The notes: generated by a model not told the origin, from the sequence alone. A stretch of 64,000 bases of DNA from Diogma glabrata (GCA_963693315.1 OY856186.1:369484850-369548849); one strand, 5' to 3'. Shown: positions 32,561 to 45,475, counted from the first letter of the stretch. Numbers and translations are program-made.

Positions 32561-33371
32561 TTATAGTTGGTCGTATTGCTAATTATGGTATGACCCTGTT
32601 TAAACTGCCACAACAATGGCATCTCATGCACACAGCCGCATGCCATGAAAAAAAAAACAAATATTTTATGAAAGTACTTTTTCTTATCAAATAATTACAA
32701 CGTACATTAAGTATTTATATTTAGAAACAATTCACAAAACTAGATTTACTTACGCTTCAAAATTTTATATCTTTTGCTTGCCGAATTTTCCTTTGACCTT
32801 ATCAAACGAAACAGGAATAAAAATAAACTGTCTATACCTCTTCTATACGTTCTATCAAAAGCAACTTTATATTATCATCGTATCTTTTCAAAATTTCTGT
32901 ATTTCTGTTAAGCTGTCATGGAAAAAATATTTAACATCTTTTTTTTGTTTTTAAAACAAGGTTTAAAACAAGGTAGTTAGCACTAAGCTAATCACAACAA
33001 AACAAACACGGGAAAGTATTTATTTTAATCTACAGCTATCCGTAAATGCTAAACTGTAGTTTTTTTCAAATTAAATAGTCAAGCGCTTCTACCCGTTATA
33101 GGACAATTTTTTTATTCACAACAATTAGTTTAAACCTTAATGGCGTTTTTACCGAATTTCATCCACCGATTGACAAAACAAACAATTAGCTTTCTTTTTC
33201 ATGGATCCACTAATTAAAATTTAATGAAACCAAGCCAAATTGGATGAAAAAAATTGTAATACTAAATTAATTTTGAATTTTTTGAGATCAATTAAACTCA
33301 AGTAAGTAAAGAAGTAATTGGAATATTTTCAATTCAAAGGTATGGTTTGAAGTTTCTCAGAAAAAAACTCC

Positions 33372-33478
33372 ACTTCACATTTTTCGTGTTTCGGTTGGGA
33401 TTCGAACCTACCTCGTCAGTGCCCGGCTCGAATCCTTGGGCAGACACGCTATCGATTACGCCGTTGAGGTGATGACAA
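33372..33478 (-). repeat. tRNA-derived SINE-like head
   Basis: On the minus strand GGTTCGAATCC (33398-33408) is a perfect RNA polymerase III B box, and about 50 bases upstream GGCGTAATCGATAGCG (33448-33463) looks like a D-loop/A box, with an anticodon-stem-like TGCCC/GGGCA pair between. The stems do not fold as a functional tRNA (T stem and acceptor mismatched), so a tRNA-derived SINE or tRNA relic is more likely than a tRNA gene. The tail continues to lower coordinates as ACGAAAAATGTGAAGTGGAG. Confidence 0.6.
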
Positions 33479-36087
33479 TTTCAAAGTTGAAACCTCTTCA
33501 TCACTTATTTATTTTTACTTAAGTTGAATTTTTCCACTGTCATTAGACTCCATATTATGGAAATGTTTTTTCATTATATGGGATTTGTTATAATACTAAC
33601 ACTTGAGAATTTGAGAATTTTAACAAAAAACCTATCAACTTAGGTGTTTTTTTTAATAATTCAAAATTCAATTCAACAAAAAAACTCCAAGAAGTAACTC
33701 CAACCGACGTCTTCATTTATTCCCATCGACTGTTTTTCAATTACAAAACAAATAAAATCCCGTCATAAGGTTATGGTCCTATATTTATATTCGATATTTT
33801 TCCTTTACTGCTGTCACGAAAATACGTCTGTTGAAATAGTATATCATCTACAAAACACTTTCGAAATGGCTAAAATTTTAATGATAATATAGTTTTTAAA
33901 CAAAATAAACATGACCTTGATCTACTGTTATACTTGCTGTACCAATTTATTTTCCCTTTCGGCTAAATTTAACTTCAAATGGATAAATAGTTTTTGTTGT
34001 TGGTATGGTATTTGTTTTAATAATTTACAACAAATAACTTTGATTTCATGTAATTTCATTAATATAGAACAAAACCGGAAGTTTTATTTCTCTCCTATTC
34101 TTTTAATTTTGCTACACACAAACACATAATATTCTTTTCTTAATTTCTTTCTTTTAATTTAATTTTAATAAAATTTACTAATTAAAACTTTTCTAACTAA
34201 ATTAAATTAATCACAAAAAAATTTGTTTAAATTTGTCTAGTTAAATTCAACGATATATTCAAGCAAAAAAAATTTACTATTTATCCAATAAAATATCAAT
34301 ATAAAAAAAAATATGGAACATCACAACATGAGTTATGGATTTCTTTAAAAAAAAAATACATTTCTTTAAAAAAAAATACATAACTTCAATTATTGAGTAT
34401 ATTCACGGAACTCTCTTTCAAATACAAAATGTCCATGTACAATGTACATATCATAGTAATATAAACATTATGAATCAACAACATATCAAAATGAGACACA
34501 GGTCGTTGGAAACAAAATCATTGCAAACAGGGTTAAGAAAGATATGAATAAAAAGACGATAAGTTGTATTGATCGCGTTGATTCATGCAAAAGAAAGTTT
34601 TCCGGACAAATGAAAGAAACTCGGCATCTGACAGTTTAACCATAACAATTTTTATTTACATTTTTCGATGAAAGTAAGCAAACAAAATCCTTGTACACCA
34701 TTTTTAATAATTAATAAAAGTGGGTGGGGTGGAGTAATCGTGTGCAAATTTAATTTTTTCTCCTAAACAGATTTTCGTTGTAGTACTGTAGTTCAATAAA
34801 AGTGTGTTAATTCAAATTAATGCTGATTTACTTACTTCATGAAAACTACTGTGTTTGCCTGTGAAATCACTGAAATTCAATGCAAATCTCCACAAATATT
34901 GATAGTCAGATTTTAAAAATTAAAATAAGATTTAACTATTGGACTGTTTTTTTCTGAATTTTTTACAAAGTTAACAAACCTTTCGGATCTATAAATTGCT
35001 ACCAAAATTCGTTTTGTCACAACTTTCAAAACCAAGACCGGAGGGATATTTGGAGGATGCTATAGATCTACAACGGGTTATGTTGATTGAAAATACTACT
35101 CAGCTGGAATCTGCAAAAAATTTTCAGATGTCTTAAGAAGAAACATAAAACATGGAAAATAATAACGATGACTTTAGTAATTTTTACCAAATATTCTCAT
35201 ATGGTTATGGTGTTTCATTAATGTAATACGGCTCTAGCATACCTGAGATACCCGAGTTATAGATCGGGAATCCGAGTTATAGATCGTCACACCAGTGACC
35301 GTGTGCACTGTATGATATGCAAATTTCTGTACAGGCAAAATGCTGTTGGTGACCTTTATTTTGCTCAAAATCGTTTAACATAAATTATAAAAATTTGAAT
35401 TATTCACTATTTTTTTTTTAAATTTTGTCATGCAGTGCTGAATCTCTTGGATTCCTAAGCCATAAAAAACCATTTGAGGACAATTTCAGAAAGCGATGTT
35501 TTCTCCGAAAACTGAAGTATAAATTACTGAATTTTTCAGTTTTGCTAATTATGGAGTGAATTTCTAACTCGAAGTTTGTAAAATATTGGAGAGTTTCGTA
35601 GTCCAAAATTGAGATTAAATTTGAAATCCCGTTTCTTTTTAAAGGATCTTAAACGTTGTATCACCTTCACAGACATGTTATAATAAAATGTTTACCAATT
35701 ACAAAAAACCAATTGAGATATTATAATTCATACAATAATAGAATATTTAACAACATTTTTTTTTTGTTAACATCAAATTAAGTATTTTTGATTAGAAGTG
35801 CAAATATTTAAATTTTCATACGAATAAATAATCAAACTTCAAAATTAGCGAAAATGATTAGACAAAAAATTAATTCAATTAGAATTTGACGTACAGAACG
35901 ATATAAACGATTTTCAGAACGTAAGCAATCTTGTGTCTCAAGGACAGAAGAATACACGATCTGCGAACAAATTTCTAAATAATATCTGAATTTGTGGAGG
36001 GTTTCATTGTGTTTCATCTCGTTGTCGTTCTTCAAATGAAAAAAACTTTGAGATTAAGTTTCCATTCGCTTATATCTACTCGTACGT
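33479..36087. other. AT-rich, no gene seen
   Basis: Non-coding by reading. A 14-bp duplication CGAGTTATAGATCG occurs near 35252-35287. No family similarity recognised in the small frames. Confidence 0.4.
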
Positions 36088-36100
36088 TGGACCCTAAGGA

Positions 36101-36426
36101 ATAAACACCTTTTTACCATGGGACTGATCGGAAGTTCTGTGTGTGGGTGTTGTCTTGAAGAGGAAGAGGACTCGGAACACTTTTTGTGTGTATGCTCGGC
36201 CTTTTCTAGGATTAGAGCGAGGACTTTCGGCTCAGAAACTGTAGAGTCTAGCATAATCAAACTGTTGCCAATACATTTGATTTTAGATTTCATCAAGCTT
36301 ACGCGAAGGTTTGTAGAATAGTTGTTATGGGACCGAACTCGGACACGGCGCTATGAACCGCAGAGTCTGCGTGCTAGGACAAGTTTTGCCTCGTGCAACC
36401 TGTCCAACCCTTCTAATCTATCTATC
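36101..36426 (+). mobile_element. 5'-truncated non-LTR insertion (R1/Jockey-like)
   Basis: Bounded by a 13-bp target duplication TGGACCCTAAGGA (36088-36100 and 36427-36439). It encodes the C-terminal end of a non-LTR polyprotein, with the cysteine/histidine cluster VCGCCLEEEEDSEHFLCVC at 36139-36195 and a stop at 36321, then a 105-bp 3' untranslated region ending in ATCTATCTATC rather than poly-A. Its short length shows target-primed insertion that aborted early. The overlapping minus-strand frame is a shadow. Confidence 0.85.
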
Positions 36427-36439
36427 TGGACCCTAAGGA

Positions 36440-38557
36440 GGGATGCTGACATAGACAAAAAACTTTGTTGAAAAGTCACGTTGAAAGGCTAAAATTTTAC
36501 ATCTATTTATTTGAAGCGTAACAGGATAGGTCGCTACACTAGCTCTGGTATGACACAATAGGTTTGCAAACTTAGTTAAAATCAATTTAATCTCTTCAGA
36601 AGCTTAAAGTTTGTTATAGTTGTCTTCACACAAATTGTTTTTCTGGATAAAATACTTGTATTTCTAATAAGAATCAATTTTGTTTGCTGGTTTATACTGT
36701 AGTGGTTAATATATTTAAATCTAAATAATTAATCACTACAAAAACTTAAACGATCACACGATCAGTTAACGACCATACTCATGACATGAACCATCTGCTA
36801 CTTAATCAGATTCACGCCACCCATACGATAAATTAATTAATTAATTTATTTAATCAATTCGATTTTCGAACATCAAATTCAGTTCAATGCAATATTTTCT
36901 TTGTCATTTTGGTTGGCGGTAAACAGGTAAAAAATATTCCTTCACTTACAATCGAGCTTTTCATTAAGTGAGATCGCGTACGCTTGAAAGTTTTTAATTT
37001 AGTTATCGATTAATCTACATATCTAATTCATAACCAAGTTCTCTAAACTTATATAATTAAATTATATTTTGAATATCAAAATAGTTTACAAATAAATTGT
37101 GTATGCGTAAAAAGATACGAAGGTTGTTTTTAATTGTACGTAGCAGCTATAAGGAATATCCGATCAAAAACATCAATACTTTGCTTTTTGATTAAATAAA
37201 ATAGTGTTAAATCTTGTAAGATTTCCTTGGAATTGTAAGCTATTGTTAAAAATGTTGGCAAAAAAAATGTTTGTTGGATCCAACTCAAAGGTGCGAACAA
37301 AAGCGTTCTTAAGCGAAAATTTAGAATTTTTTCAACCTTCATCCATTCGTGGCACTTATCTATAGGTTGACGTCCTTTCTGAGATTGTCTTTGAAGCTAA
37401 ATTTAGTTCTTTTTTAAGTTAATTTTAGTTTGCCTTGACAACTCTGATTGTATTGTTAGATGGTGAAAAAACACATGCGCGTGTCGTGTAGTCCAATAGT
37501 AAGAACATCACTTTTTCAAAACAAGAATATTTGTACTTTCAGTGCAATTATTTATCCAGGAAAATATCAAGGATTTCATGCAGAAAATAATGCCAATATT
37601 CAACCCAACAAAATTTTTTAAAATTGAAACACTGAAAAATTTTATTTCTTGAAAGTATGTTGAATGGTTCTCAAAGGATTTTTTCAAGCGGAATTGTAAT
37701 ATCCATCAACACACCGGTTATACAAGGGTATGTCATCAGACGATTTTAATTGGATTTTCAATCAAAAAACTTATTTTTAGCTTGTAGGATAAGACATCAT
37801 CCTGCAACTCCTGCAGTATGATATGACTACAAGCTAAGTCAATGAAAAAAAAACAAGACCTGAACAGTTTATTGTTACAAACTTGGCAGACGAGTCCAAT
37901 TTTTAAACGATCCTTATCACTAAGGTTAAACAACTCTTTGCCTTATATTAAGCGAGCAAAAGCAATTTAGCTCCGTAAGCATAATCTACTATTTATAATC
38001 AAATTTAGTCACAACAGTTGTTATCATAATCACATTTATATAAGAAAATTTATTACTTTGTTTTGAATGAATTTAGATTTGTAGAATGTGAATTTGCGAA
38101 AAATACGTAACATACATAGCTCCACAAATGAACTACTGGTTATCCTTGTTAACCTTTTCTATATAATTTTTTATATGGGTGACATAGATTCTGATTAAGA
38201 CAACTGGTAGTTCTCTTGTTTAAAAATAGAACTTTTATGAGATAATATTTTGACATTTTAATATTCTTTGTGCGTAAGCATAGTTGCGTTGATTTCTTTT
38301 AGTTTATAAGACAAAGTAATCTGATTTATGATTTTTATATTCTGAGTATTTTCTAAAAATTGATACGGATTGCCATGGCACAAAAGGTTAGTTTAAATGA
38401 GAAACTGAAGTAATGTTAAGCCCGACAATTAGTCATCGAACTTGCAGATGTGGCATGATTGGGTTTTTCTTTCTTAGTTTGATTTGCCAGTCAGGCGGAG
38501 AATCTTTATTAGTTACCTTTTTAAATTTATTCCCAAAAGATAAATTAAGAAAAAAAA
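36440..38557. other. AT-rich, no gene seen
   Basis: No recognisable coding sequence or array over about 2.1 kb. Confidence 0.4.
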
Positions 38558-40274
38558 GTCAGACAAGTGCGAATAAAATTCGCTCGCCAAGGGTTCCGTA
38601 AATGTAAAATATCGAAAATTATTGACAACTTAATTGAATTCAATTAAGTTGAGCTGTAATGTCTTTATATTTCCAGACCATAGATGCATAACAAAATAAA
38701 TGTTTAATCGTAAATGTCAACAGTAAATTACAATCAAATCTACATTGATCAAAAATGACTCAAAAAATATTACTTTAGGTTAAATCTCATCCATAAATGT
38801 TTATGGTAACTCAAGAAAGATTCAATTACACCAGCTTGTATATGGTTTAAATTTGATTATTTTTTCGGTCAATCAAGTGTTGAAATTTAGGGGTGGAGAG
38901 TCTACATACTAAAAATATTGTTTTTCAATAACACAAAAACTGTGCACCGCAAAGTTAAAAACAATTGTAATGTTTCTTAAATTAAGTGCTCCTTCATATG
39001 ACTTCATATTACTCTCCCCACACCCATCCCCTAAACACACAGAAATATAGTTATTTGAGACTTCGCTATGATTTGCATTCAAAATTTACAAATTTTCCTG
39101 TCTGTGAATTATTTCAAATTTTTCGCACTTTTTTGTACCATAAATTAGGTACTCTTTCAAATGTCACCCAATTCGCTTGGGTCACAAAAGGTTTTTTTTA
39201 TCCTCTATACCCCGGTCCCTAAACACACAGAAATATAATTATTTGAGACTTCGCTATAATTTTCATACAAGATCTACCAAATTTCCTAGCTGTGTGAATT
39301 TTTTCGAATTTTTCTGTCAATCAGTGTCGAAACGTAGGTGGGGGGGGGGGCCGTCTGAATTTGGCACGGTTTTGTCAATAACTCAAAAACTGTGCACCGC
39401 AAAATTCTAGAAAAAATTGCAACAAATTTTAAATTAGGTGCTCTTTCAAATGACATCCAACTCGCTTGGGTCAAAAAAGGTTTTTTTACCCCCTCTATCC
39501 CTGTCCCCTAAACACACAGAAATATAATTATTTGAGACTTCGCTATAATTTTCATACAAAATTTACAAAATTTCCTAACTCTGTGAATTTTTTCAAATTT
39601 TTCTGTCAATCAGTGTCGGAACGTAGGGGGGGGGGAGGGGGAACTGTCTGAAAGTTGCACTTTTTTGACAATAACTCAAAAACTGTGCATCGCACAATTC
39701 TAAAAAAAATTTCTATGTTTTCTAAATAAAGTCTTCTTTCAAATGACACCCCACTTGACCACATTTTAAATAGTGTTTTTACCCCTCCTCATTTCCACCC
39801 CCATAATAAATCTAATTATGAGAATATGACACTTTTATATATTTTTTATTAAAAACGTATTAATTTTTCTATCATTCCAAATACATTTGTAAATTTTCGG
39901 TCAGTTAGGTTCGGAACTAATCGAGGTAAGAAAAAACGAAAAAAACGTCATTATTCAAAATTATACAAAAAACGGTGAGGTGTAAAATTCCAAAGAAATT
40001 TTTTTAAGGAATACTGAATTGAAGCCCTTTCATTTGATACTCTACTTGAATCTATGAAAAAATGTATTTTCTCAAAGATCTCACATCGTACCCCTGTAAA
40101 CCAAACGAAAACCACTTTAGTTTTATTTGTATTCGTAATTTTACGTGGACAGATTAGTTTTATACGCACCTCAAATTTCAAGTCCATAGCATTTATGGTT
40201 TACGTGATAATCGATATAATGTGAAAAACCGTTTTGCTCTCACCAATAGTGTTCCGTATAAAAAACGGAACCCT
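38558..40274 (+). repeat. AGGGTTCCGT-bounded repeat element, copy 1
   Basis: Starts with AGTCAGACAAGTGCGAATAA and AGGGTTCCGT (38590-38599) and ends with the complement ACGGAACCCT (40265-40274). The middle holds about four copies of a subrepeat of about 292 bp: AACTCAAAAACTGTGCACCG near 39375 and 39668, CTAAACACACAGAAATATA near 39028, 39220 and 39512, and two runs of G near 39343 and 39627. Head sequences of this type (AGTCAAGTGCGA...AGGGTTCCGT) are, to my knowledge, common in lepidopteran genomes. A second copy starts at 62581. Frames inside are repeat translations. Confidence 0.75.
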
Positions 40275-40679
40275 AAAAATTAGTAGGGCCATTTTTCTTA
40301 AATTTTTGAGCAAAAAATCCCTCACGGAAACGAATGTTCCCATGCCATCTGATGATACAGTACCTCTAACTGTTTCGAAGGGAGGATATAGTTGCAATTT
40401 AATCGATAGAGAACTATTATTTTACTAATTAATTGCCTATCTAAATGTGCGACTAATACGTTGGAATACTGTGCAGTTTGTCAGGTTAAATCTGTTGCCA
40501 TTAATGTGGCATCGATACAAGCGACGGAGCTTTAATTGTCTTTCAAGATAATTAATAAATTTACTGATCATCAGGTTATACTTAAGGGCCTAAAAGGATG
40601 GTAAATTAAAGTTCTGTATTAAAACTTTTAAGGTAAAAATAGTGCAACAATGCTCTAGATCCTTAAATTAATTCAGTCC
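40275..40679. other. Junction between repeat and non-LTR element
   Basis: A short plus frame (to 40428) and no recognised domain. It may be the worn upstream part of the Jockey-like element or ordinary flank. Confidence 0.3.
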
Positions 40680-42430
40680 GGTTCACGAAATTTTTATAAA
40701 GCCGTCAAGGCTGTTCAAGGAAATCAAGTCTTTTAAACCTCCTCTTATTGATAACGATATGCCTGTTATTGACCCTAAAGAAAAAGCTAATTTATTGGGT
40801 AACTGTTTCTCGTTAAATTCTACATTAGTAGAACCCAATTTCCTACCTAGACCAATTCCTAGAGTTTCTAACAAAATGGGGCAGATAATTTTTCGTAAAA
40901 ATGTCATTCGGAAAATGCTCTTACAAATCAATACTAATAAGGCATCTGGACCTGAGAGTATTCCTCCAATTATCCTTAAAACTTTTGCTAAGGAGTTAGC
41001 ACCAATCCTAACTAAAGTTTTCTATTTGTCATATAAGAAAGGAATTTTTCCTGATATATGGAAAATGGCTAGTGTATAACCAGTTTCAAAGAAAGGTGCT
41101 AAAACGGATCCAAGAAACTATAGACCTATATCAATTTTGGCGGTTGTTTCTAAAGTATTTGAGAAATATGTTAATTTTAATATTATGAGCTTCTTAGCGA
41201 GTCGTCAAAATTACTTAAAGAAAGACAATACGGATTCCGTAAAGGAAGAGCGACGGGAGATTTACTTTCTTTTGTCACGCATATCTGGAACAAGTCACTT
41301 GAAAACCATGGTGAGACTTTTGGCGTTGCTCTTGATATTACCAAAGCATTTGATAAAGTATGGCACAATAATCTTATTTGCAAACTGAGATGCTACGGCT
41401 TAGATGAACAACTTATTTCTTGGTTACAAAGCTTTATTTCCGAGCGCAAATTTCGGGTCAATGTTGATGGTGTTTCATTGAATATCTTTTCAACTAATGC
41501 TGGTGTTCCTCAAGGTTTCGCTTTATCACCTACTCTTTTTCTTCTCTATATTAATGACTTGCTAGATGCAACAGTTAATCCCATCCATAGTTTTGCTGAT
41601 GATAGCACACTTCATGCGTCACATGAAATGCCAAATTTGTATGCACCATCAAATCTTAATGTCGCTAGATCAAACTTGAAAGAGTCATTAAATATTGATT
41701 TAAAAACCATCTTAGATTGGGGAGTTGCTAACAGTGTTGAATTCAACACAAGTAAAACTCAAGTTTGTCATTTTTCTAGGTTATCAACACCTAATCCGTT
41801 TTTATTAAAGTTTGATTCAAATGATCTTCAAGAGAAAGAATCTGTTAGACTTCTAGGAGTTGAGATTGAAAGTAATATGAAATGGAATTCTCATATTTTT
41901 AACCTAGCTAAGAACGCTGCTCAAAAATTAGGATTCTTGGGTCGTTGTCGTAAGGTTTTTAATAGCGAGCAGCTTCTTTTAATATATAAATCATTTATTC
42001 GTCCCTGCATGGAGTATTGCTCTCACATATGGGGTGGAGCCTACATAAGTAGCTTAAAATGTCTTGATTCTATACAACGGAGAGCTGTTAAATTGATCGG
42101 CAACTCGACTCTTACTAACGAGCTTCAGTCCTTGCAACATAGAAGAGACGTCGCTGATTTGACGGTATTTTACAAGTATAATATGGACGAACGGGCGTCT
42201 ACGGAGATCAAATCGATTTTGCCTGAACCAGCAAATTTCGCGCGTTTCACCAGAGCATCAATAGCAGCCCATCCTTTTACGGTTCAAGTGACAAGGTGTA
42301 GAACTGTTGCTTTTCAACGTGATTTTTTAACAGAGTTTTTCATCTCTGGAATGCCTAACGGCGTGGGTCTTTCCTGATAATTTTAATCCTCAAAACTTTA
42401 AGATCAACGTTAATAAATTCCTCAAAGAAA
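40680..42430 (+). pseudogene. Jockey-superfamily RT polyprotein, broken
   Basis: The reading runs KASGPESIPPIILKTFAKEL (RT start) to a TAA at 41077, goes on as KKGAKTDPRNYRPISILAVV and QYGFRKGRATGDLL after a frameshift near 41220, then stays open through ALDITKAFDKVWH (first catalytic Asp), AGVPQGFALSPTLFLLYIND and HSFADDSTLH (catalytic Asp pair) to the C-terminal YKSFIRPCMEYCSHIWGGAY and IQRRAVKLIG. Near 42335 a last shift leads into VFPDNFNPQNFKINVNKF before the stop. Upstream endonuclease is absent. Exact clade (Jockey, CR1 or a relative) is not certain. Confidence 0.85.
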
Positions 42431-42555
42431 ATTGAATAATACTTTCGAACCCTAGTTCCCTAGTTAACATGGTATCTTCGGATATTCAGAGACGTTGATC
42501 TATATTGGTTAACACTAAACATGCCTAACATTGAATAAAAAAAAAAAAAAAAAAT
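42431..42555 (+). other. 3' untranslated region and poly-A tail of the non-LTR element
   Basis: A short UTR ends with AATAAA leading straight into an A-run (about 42537-42554), the retrotransposed poly-A tail, on the same strand as the RT. No target duplication could be paired because the 5' end is unclear. Confidence 0.75.
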
Positions 42556-43286
42556 AAATTCCTTAGGGATATGACATATTAAACCATAAGTTTGAATTCT
42601 TAGAAAATGTTCGGACCACCCTGTTCTCGAACTTAAGACTTTAAATTTTTTGTAAAACACAGTTATTTTTTATTTCACCCTTAGTATTATATATTCCAAG
42701 TATGAGGTCAATCGCTATTGACATACGAGTTAACGTGAGATATCACATACCACTGGCAATAGCAGTGAGATATCATAAGCCAAGGTGACATTTTAGGGGT
42801 GGTGGATGAACTGTATTCAGTCAACGGTAGCATCCTCAATCTTAGCTGTGAAATAATCCTTGATGATGAGACGCTATTGCTTCCTTGAGGAAACGAGCCT
42901 TCATATAACTGTATGTGGGCTTTAATCTTCAAGAAAGACAGTGCGTCACAGGATCAAGGAATAGGCAACCGGCTGGATTATTGGCAACTACATTGTTGTT
43001 TTGTTTCACCAAATTTTTGTAAAAATTTGTTATTTACTTTTATTTTGTCTATTCTACCATAAAATATTGGCCTATGTCATATTTTGTCAGTGATAGGATG
43101 TTTTGTTTAGTTATCCATTCTTTAGCAAAAATTATAAAAAAAAACAAAAAAAGAAAGATTTACGTCCATCAACACCTTTGAACGTATGTTGTTATGGGAC
43201 GTTGGTCTTAAAAGGTTTTTATGTGTTATTGTAACACATATTGTAATTCCTACTACACAACACATTTTCAAAGCCTGCAGGCATAT
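42556..43286. other. No gene seen
   Basis: AT-rich flank of the giant LTR element. It ends in GCATAT, whose ATAT is the left target duplication. Confidence 0.5.
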
Positions 43287-43630
43287 TGTAATGGATAGTC
43301 TGGCATAATGTCAGAACGCAGTGTATTACAGTCGCAGTTTCCTTAGTTGTTGTTCCTTATATTAATCTGTCCCACTTGTAATAGATTCTCATCCCTTCGT
43401 CATCAATAGTCATATTTCATGTAGTTTCCTTAACCCATAGTTTCCTTATATTTCTCAAAATCTACTAAATCTGCAATAGCCGGACAAACGTATGGGGAGA
43501 AAGAAAATTACACTAATTACCTTGAATTATTTATTCATTAATATAACACAATATTGGTTAATTTGAATTGATTAATAATTTTCCTTAATCATCATCCGTA
43601 TAATCACTACAAATTAATCAGAATTTAATC

Positions 43631-43942
43631 TTACAACGCACTAAAATTGACGCGCGTTATACTTCCATTCGATTGTTCTCGCCTTACTACTTGAGTTTGA
43701 ACTTTTTTTGTTTCAAAACACAAACCGTAATGAAACAACGAAATTCTTAAAACCTCACAACAGCTACGTGTATTTTGTTTCCAATCGTTAACATACAACG
43801 AATTGCTATTTTTGCTTTGTTGACCATTTGATTTGTCTTTGTATGGGTGTTTTGCTTTCAACAATCCTTCCGTGTTTGATCCGAACTTCACTGTATTGAT
43901 ATTGCCGAATGTAGTTATTAAATTTCCAAACATCATATCCAT
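43631..43942 (-). CDS. 103-codon LTR frame, unknown
   Basis: A minus-strand frame (ATG 43942) identical in protein to 51517-51828 in the other LTR. It includes FGNLITTFGNINTVKFGSN and KHPYKDKSNGQQSKN, fairly balanced in composition for this AT-rich DNA. No family recognised, no membrane segment. Identity of the two copies follows from LTR identity, so it is not evidence of selection. It could be an exon of an antisense gene or chance. Confidence 0.2.
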   Translation of the reverse strand: MDMMFGNLITTFGNINTVKFGSNTEGLLKAKHPYKDKSNGQQSKNSNSLYVNDWKQNTRSCCEVLRISLFHYGLCFETKKVQTQVVRREQSNGSITRVNFSAL

Positions 43943-44579
43943 GATCGAATCTGCATCTAGTTCATTTTGAATTCAATTATAAATGTTATGGATGTGTCGG
44001 AGATATTCTGGATCCCAACCTTATTTTAGTACAATATTATCAAGTAGCAAACGGTTTTGTGAACTATAATAAGTTCCCAATAATTTGAAAGTCTGATGTA
44101 AATTAATTATCTCTCATCTAAACACTGTATTCGAGTTATTGCGAGACTACAAAATTTGGCTATATAATGAGCCACTGTAGCCTTTTCACCTTCTTATTCT
44201 ATTACATTCTGATTCTTGTGTTGACGTCTTTTAGTCGATTGGATGTCAAAACAACCGCCAGCTGTTGTGTTATTAATTAATTTTTTTGCTGTTGACGTTT
44301 ACCGCCGAATATTTTGGGTGTGGTAATTTGTGTGTTTTCGGAGAGGATAATCTCAGTAAAAACAATTCTACCTTTTTTTGGATGTTACTGAACCAACTAA
44401 GATATCAATTGAAGAGCTACAAAACCAACGAAAGGATTAACTGGAACCACAGGTAATGAATATTATGGAATTATTTAGTGAAAGAAGACTCATTACATGA
44501 GAACGTTGACCGTGGGATCCATAGTTTAATGTTTGTGGTTATCCAATTATTGAAAGCCTCAAGTATATGTTTATAATGA

Positions 44580-45475
44580 AAGTTATTATGTTGCAACTAG
44601 TGTTCATAAACTTGACACAGTATTTTCATTGCAATTGGTGTAGATACAAAATCTTAAATTAATTCATTACAAGTAGTGTGTTTACTAATCTAAAATTCAT
44701 TAATCACCGGTAGTGTTTATAACCTTTAACAATTAGCTGAATGGCAATCCGAATGAATATATTGCAATTAATGGGTATAATAATCAAAATTAATAAATTC
44801 CTAGTCGTGTGTATAACGTTACACAGTAATTTAAATGCAATTAGTTATCTATAAAATTAAGGCTAGTTGATTGCGATTGGTGTACGCACAAACCAAATTT
44901 CATTCATGGCAAGTAGTAAATGTATAAATCGAAATGCCTTCATTACAATTAGTGGTTATAAACGTTAGAGATTAGTTTAAATACCACCGAACTTAGTATA
45001 TGGCAATTAATGTATCTACACTTGGAAAATCTGTTTAAGCAAAATTAGTATGTTGCCGTTAATGTATATACACTTTGTAAATCCGTTTATTTACAACCAA
45101 AATTAGTATGTTGCAGTTAATGTATATACAAATTTCTAATACTATCCCGACAAAAAAACGAACATAGTAAATTAGAAATTACAATTAGTGTTTGTGTAAT
45201 TTATTGAACTATTTATTAACTTTTTGTACATAGCAAAATTAGAATTTACAATTAGTGTTTGTGTAATTTATTGAACTATTTATTAACTTTTTGTACATAG
45301 CAAAATTAGAAATTACAATTAGTGCTTGTGTAATTTATTGAACTATTTATTAACTTTTTGTACCTAGCAAAATTAGAAATTACAATTAGTGTTTGTGTAA
45401 TTTATTGAACTATTTATTAACTTTTAGTAGGTAGCAAAATTAGATGTTGCAATTAGTGCTTGTGTAACATTTACA
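44580..45475. repeat. 67-bp tandem array in the LTR (with degenerate upstream part)
   Basis: Four near-perfect 67-bp units start with ATTAGAAATTACAATTAGTG at 45171, 45238, 45305 and 45372, with a partial fifth at 45439. Upstream from 44580 the same CAATTAGTGT core recurs in worn units, suggesting the array was recently homogenised at its right end. Copied in the 3' LTR at about 52470-53360. Confidence 0.9.

Noticed and set aside
33372..33478. Functional tRNA gene
   Set aside because: The B box is perfect, but T and acceptor stems do not pair, so it is more likely a SINE head or relic.
45171..45475. CRISPR-like array
   Set aside because: The 67-bp units are continuous with no unique spacers, and the window is eukaryotic.
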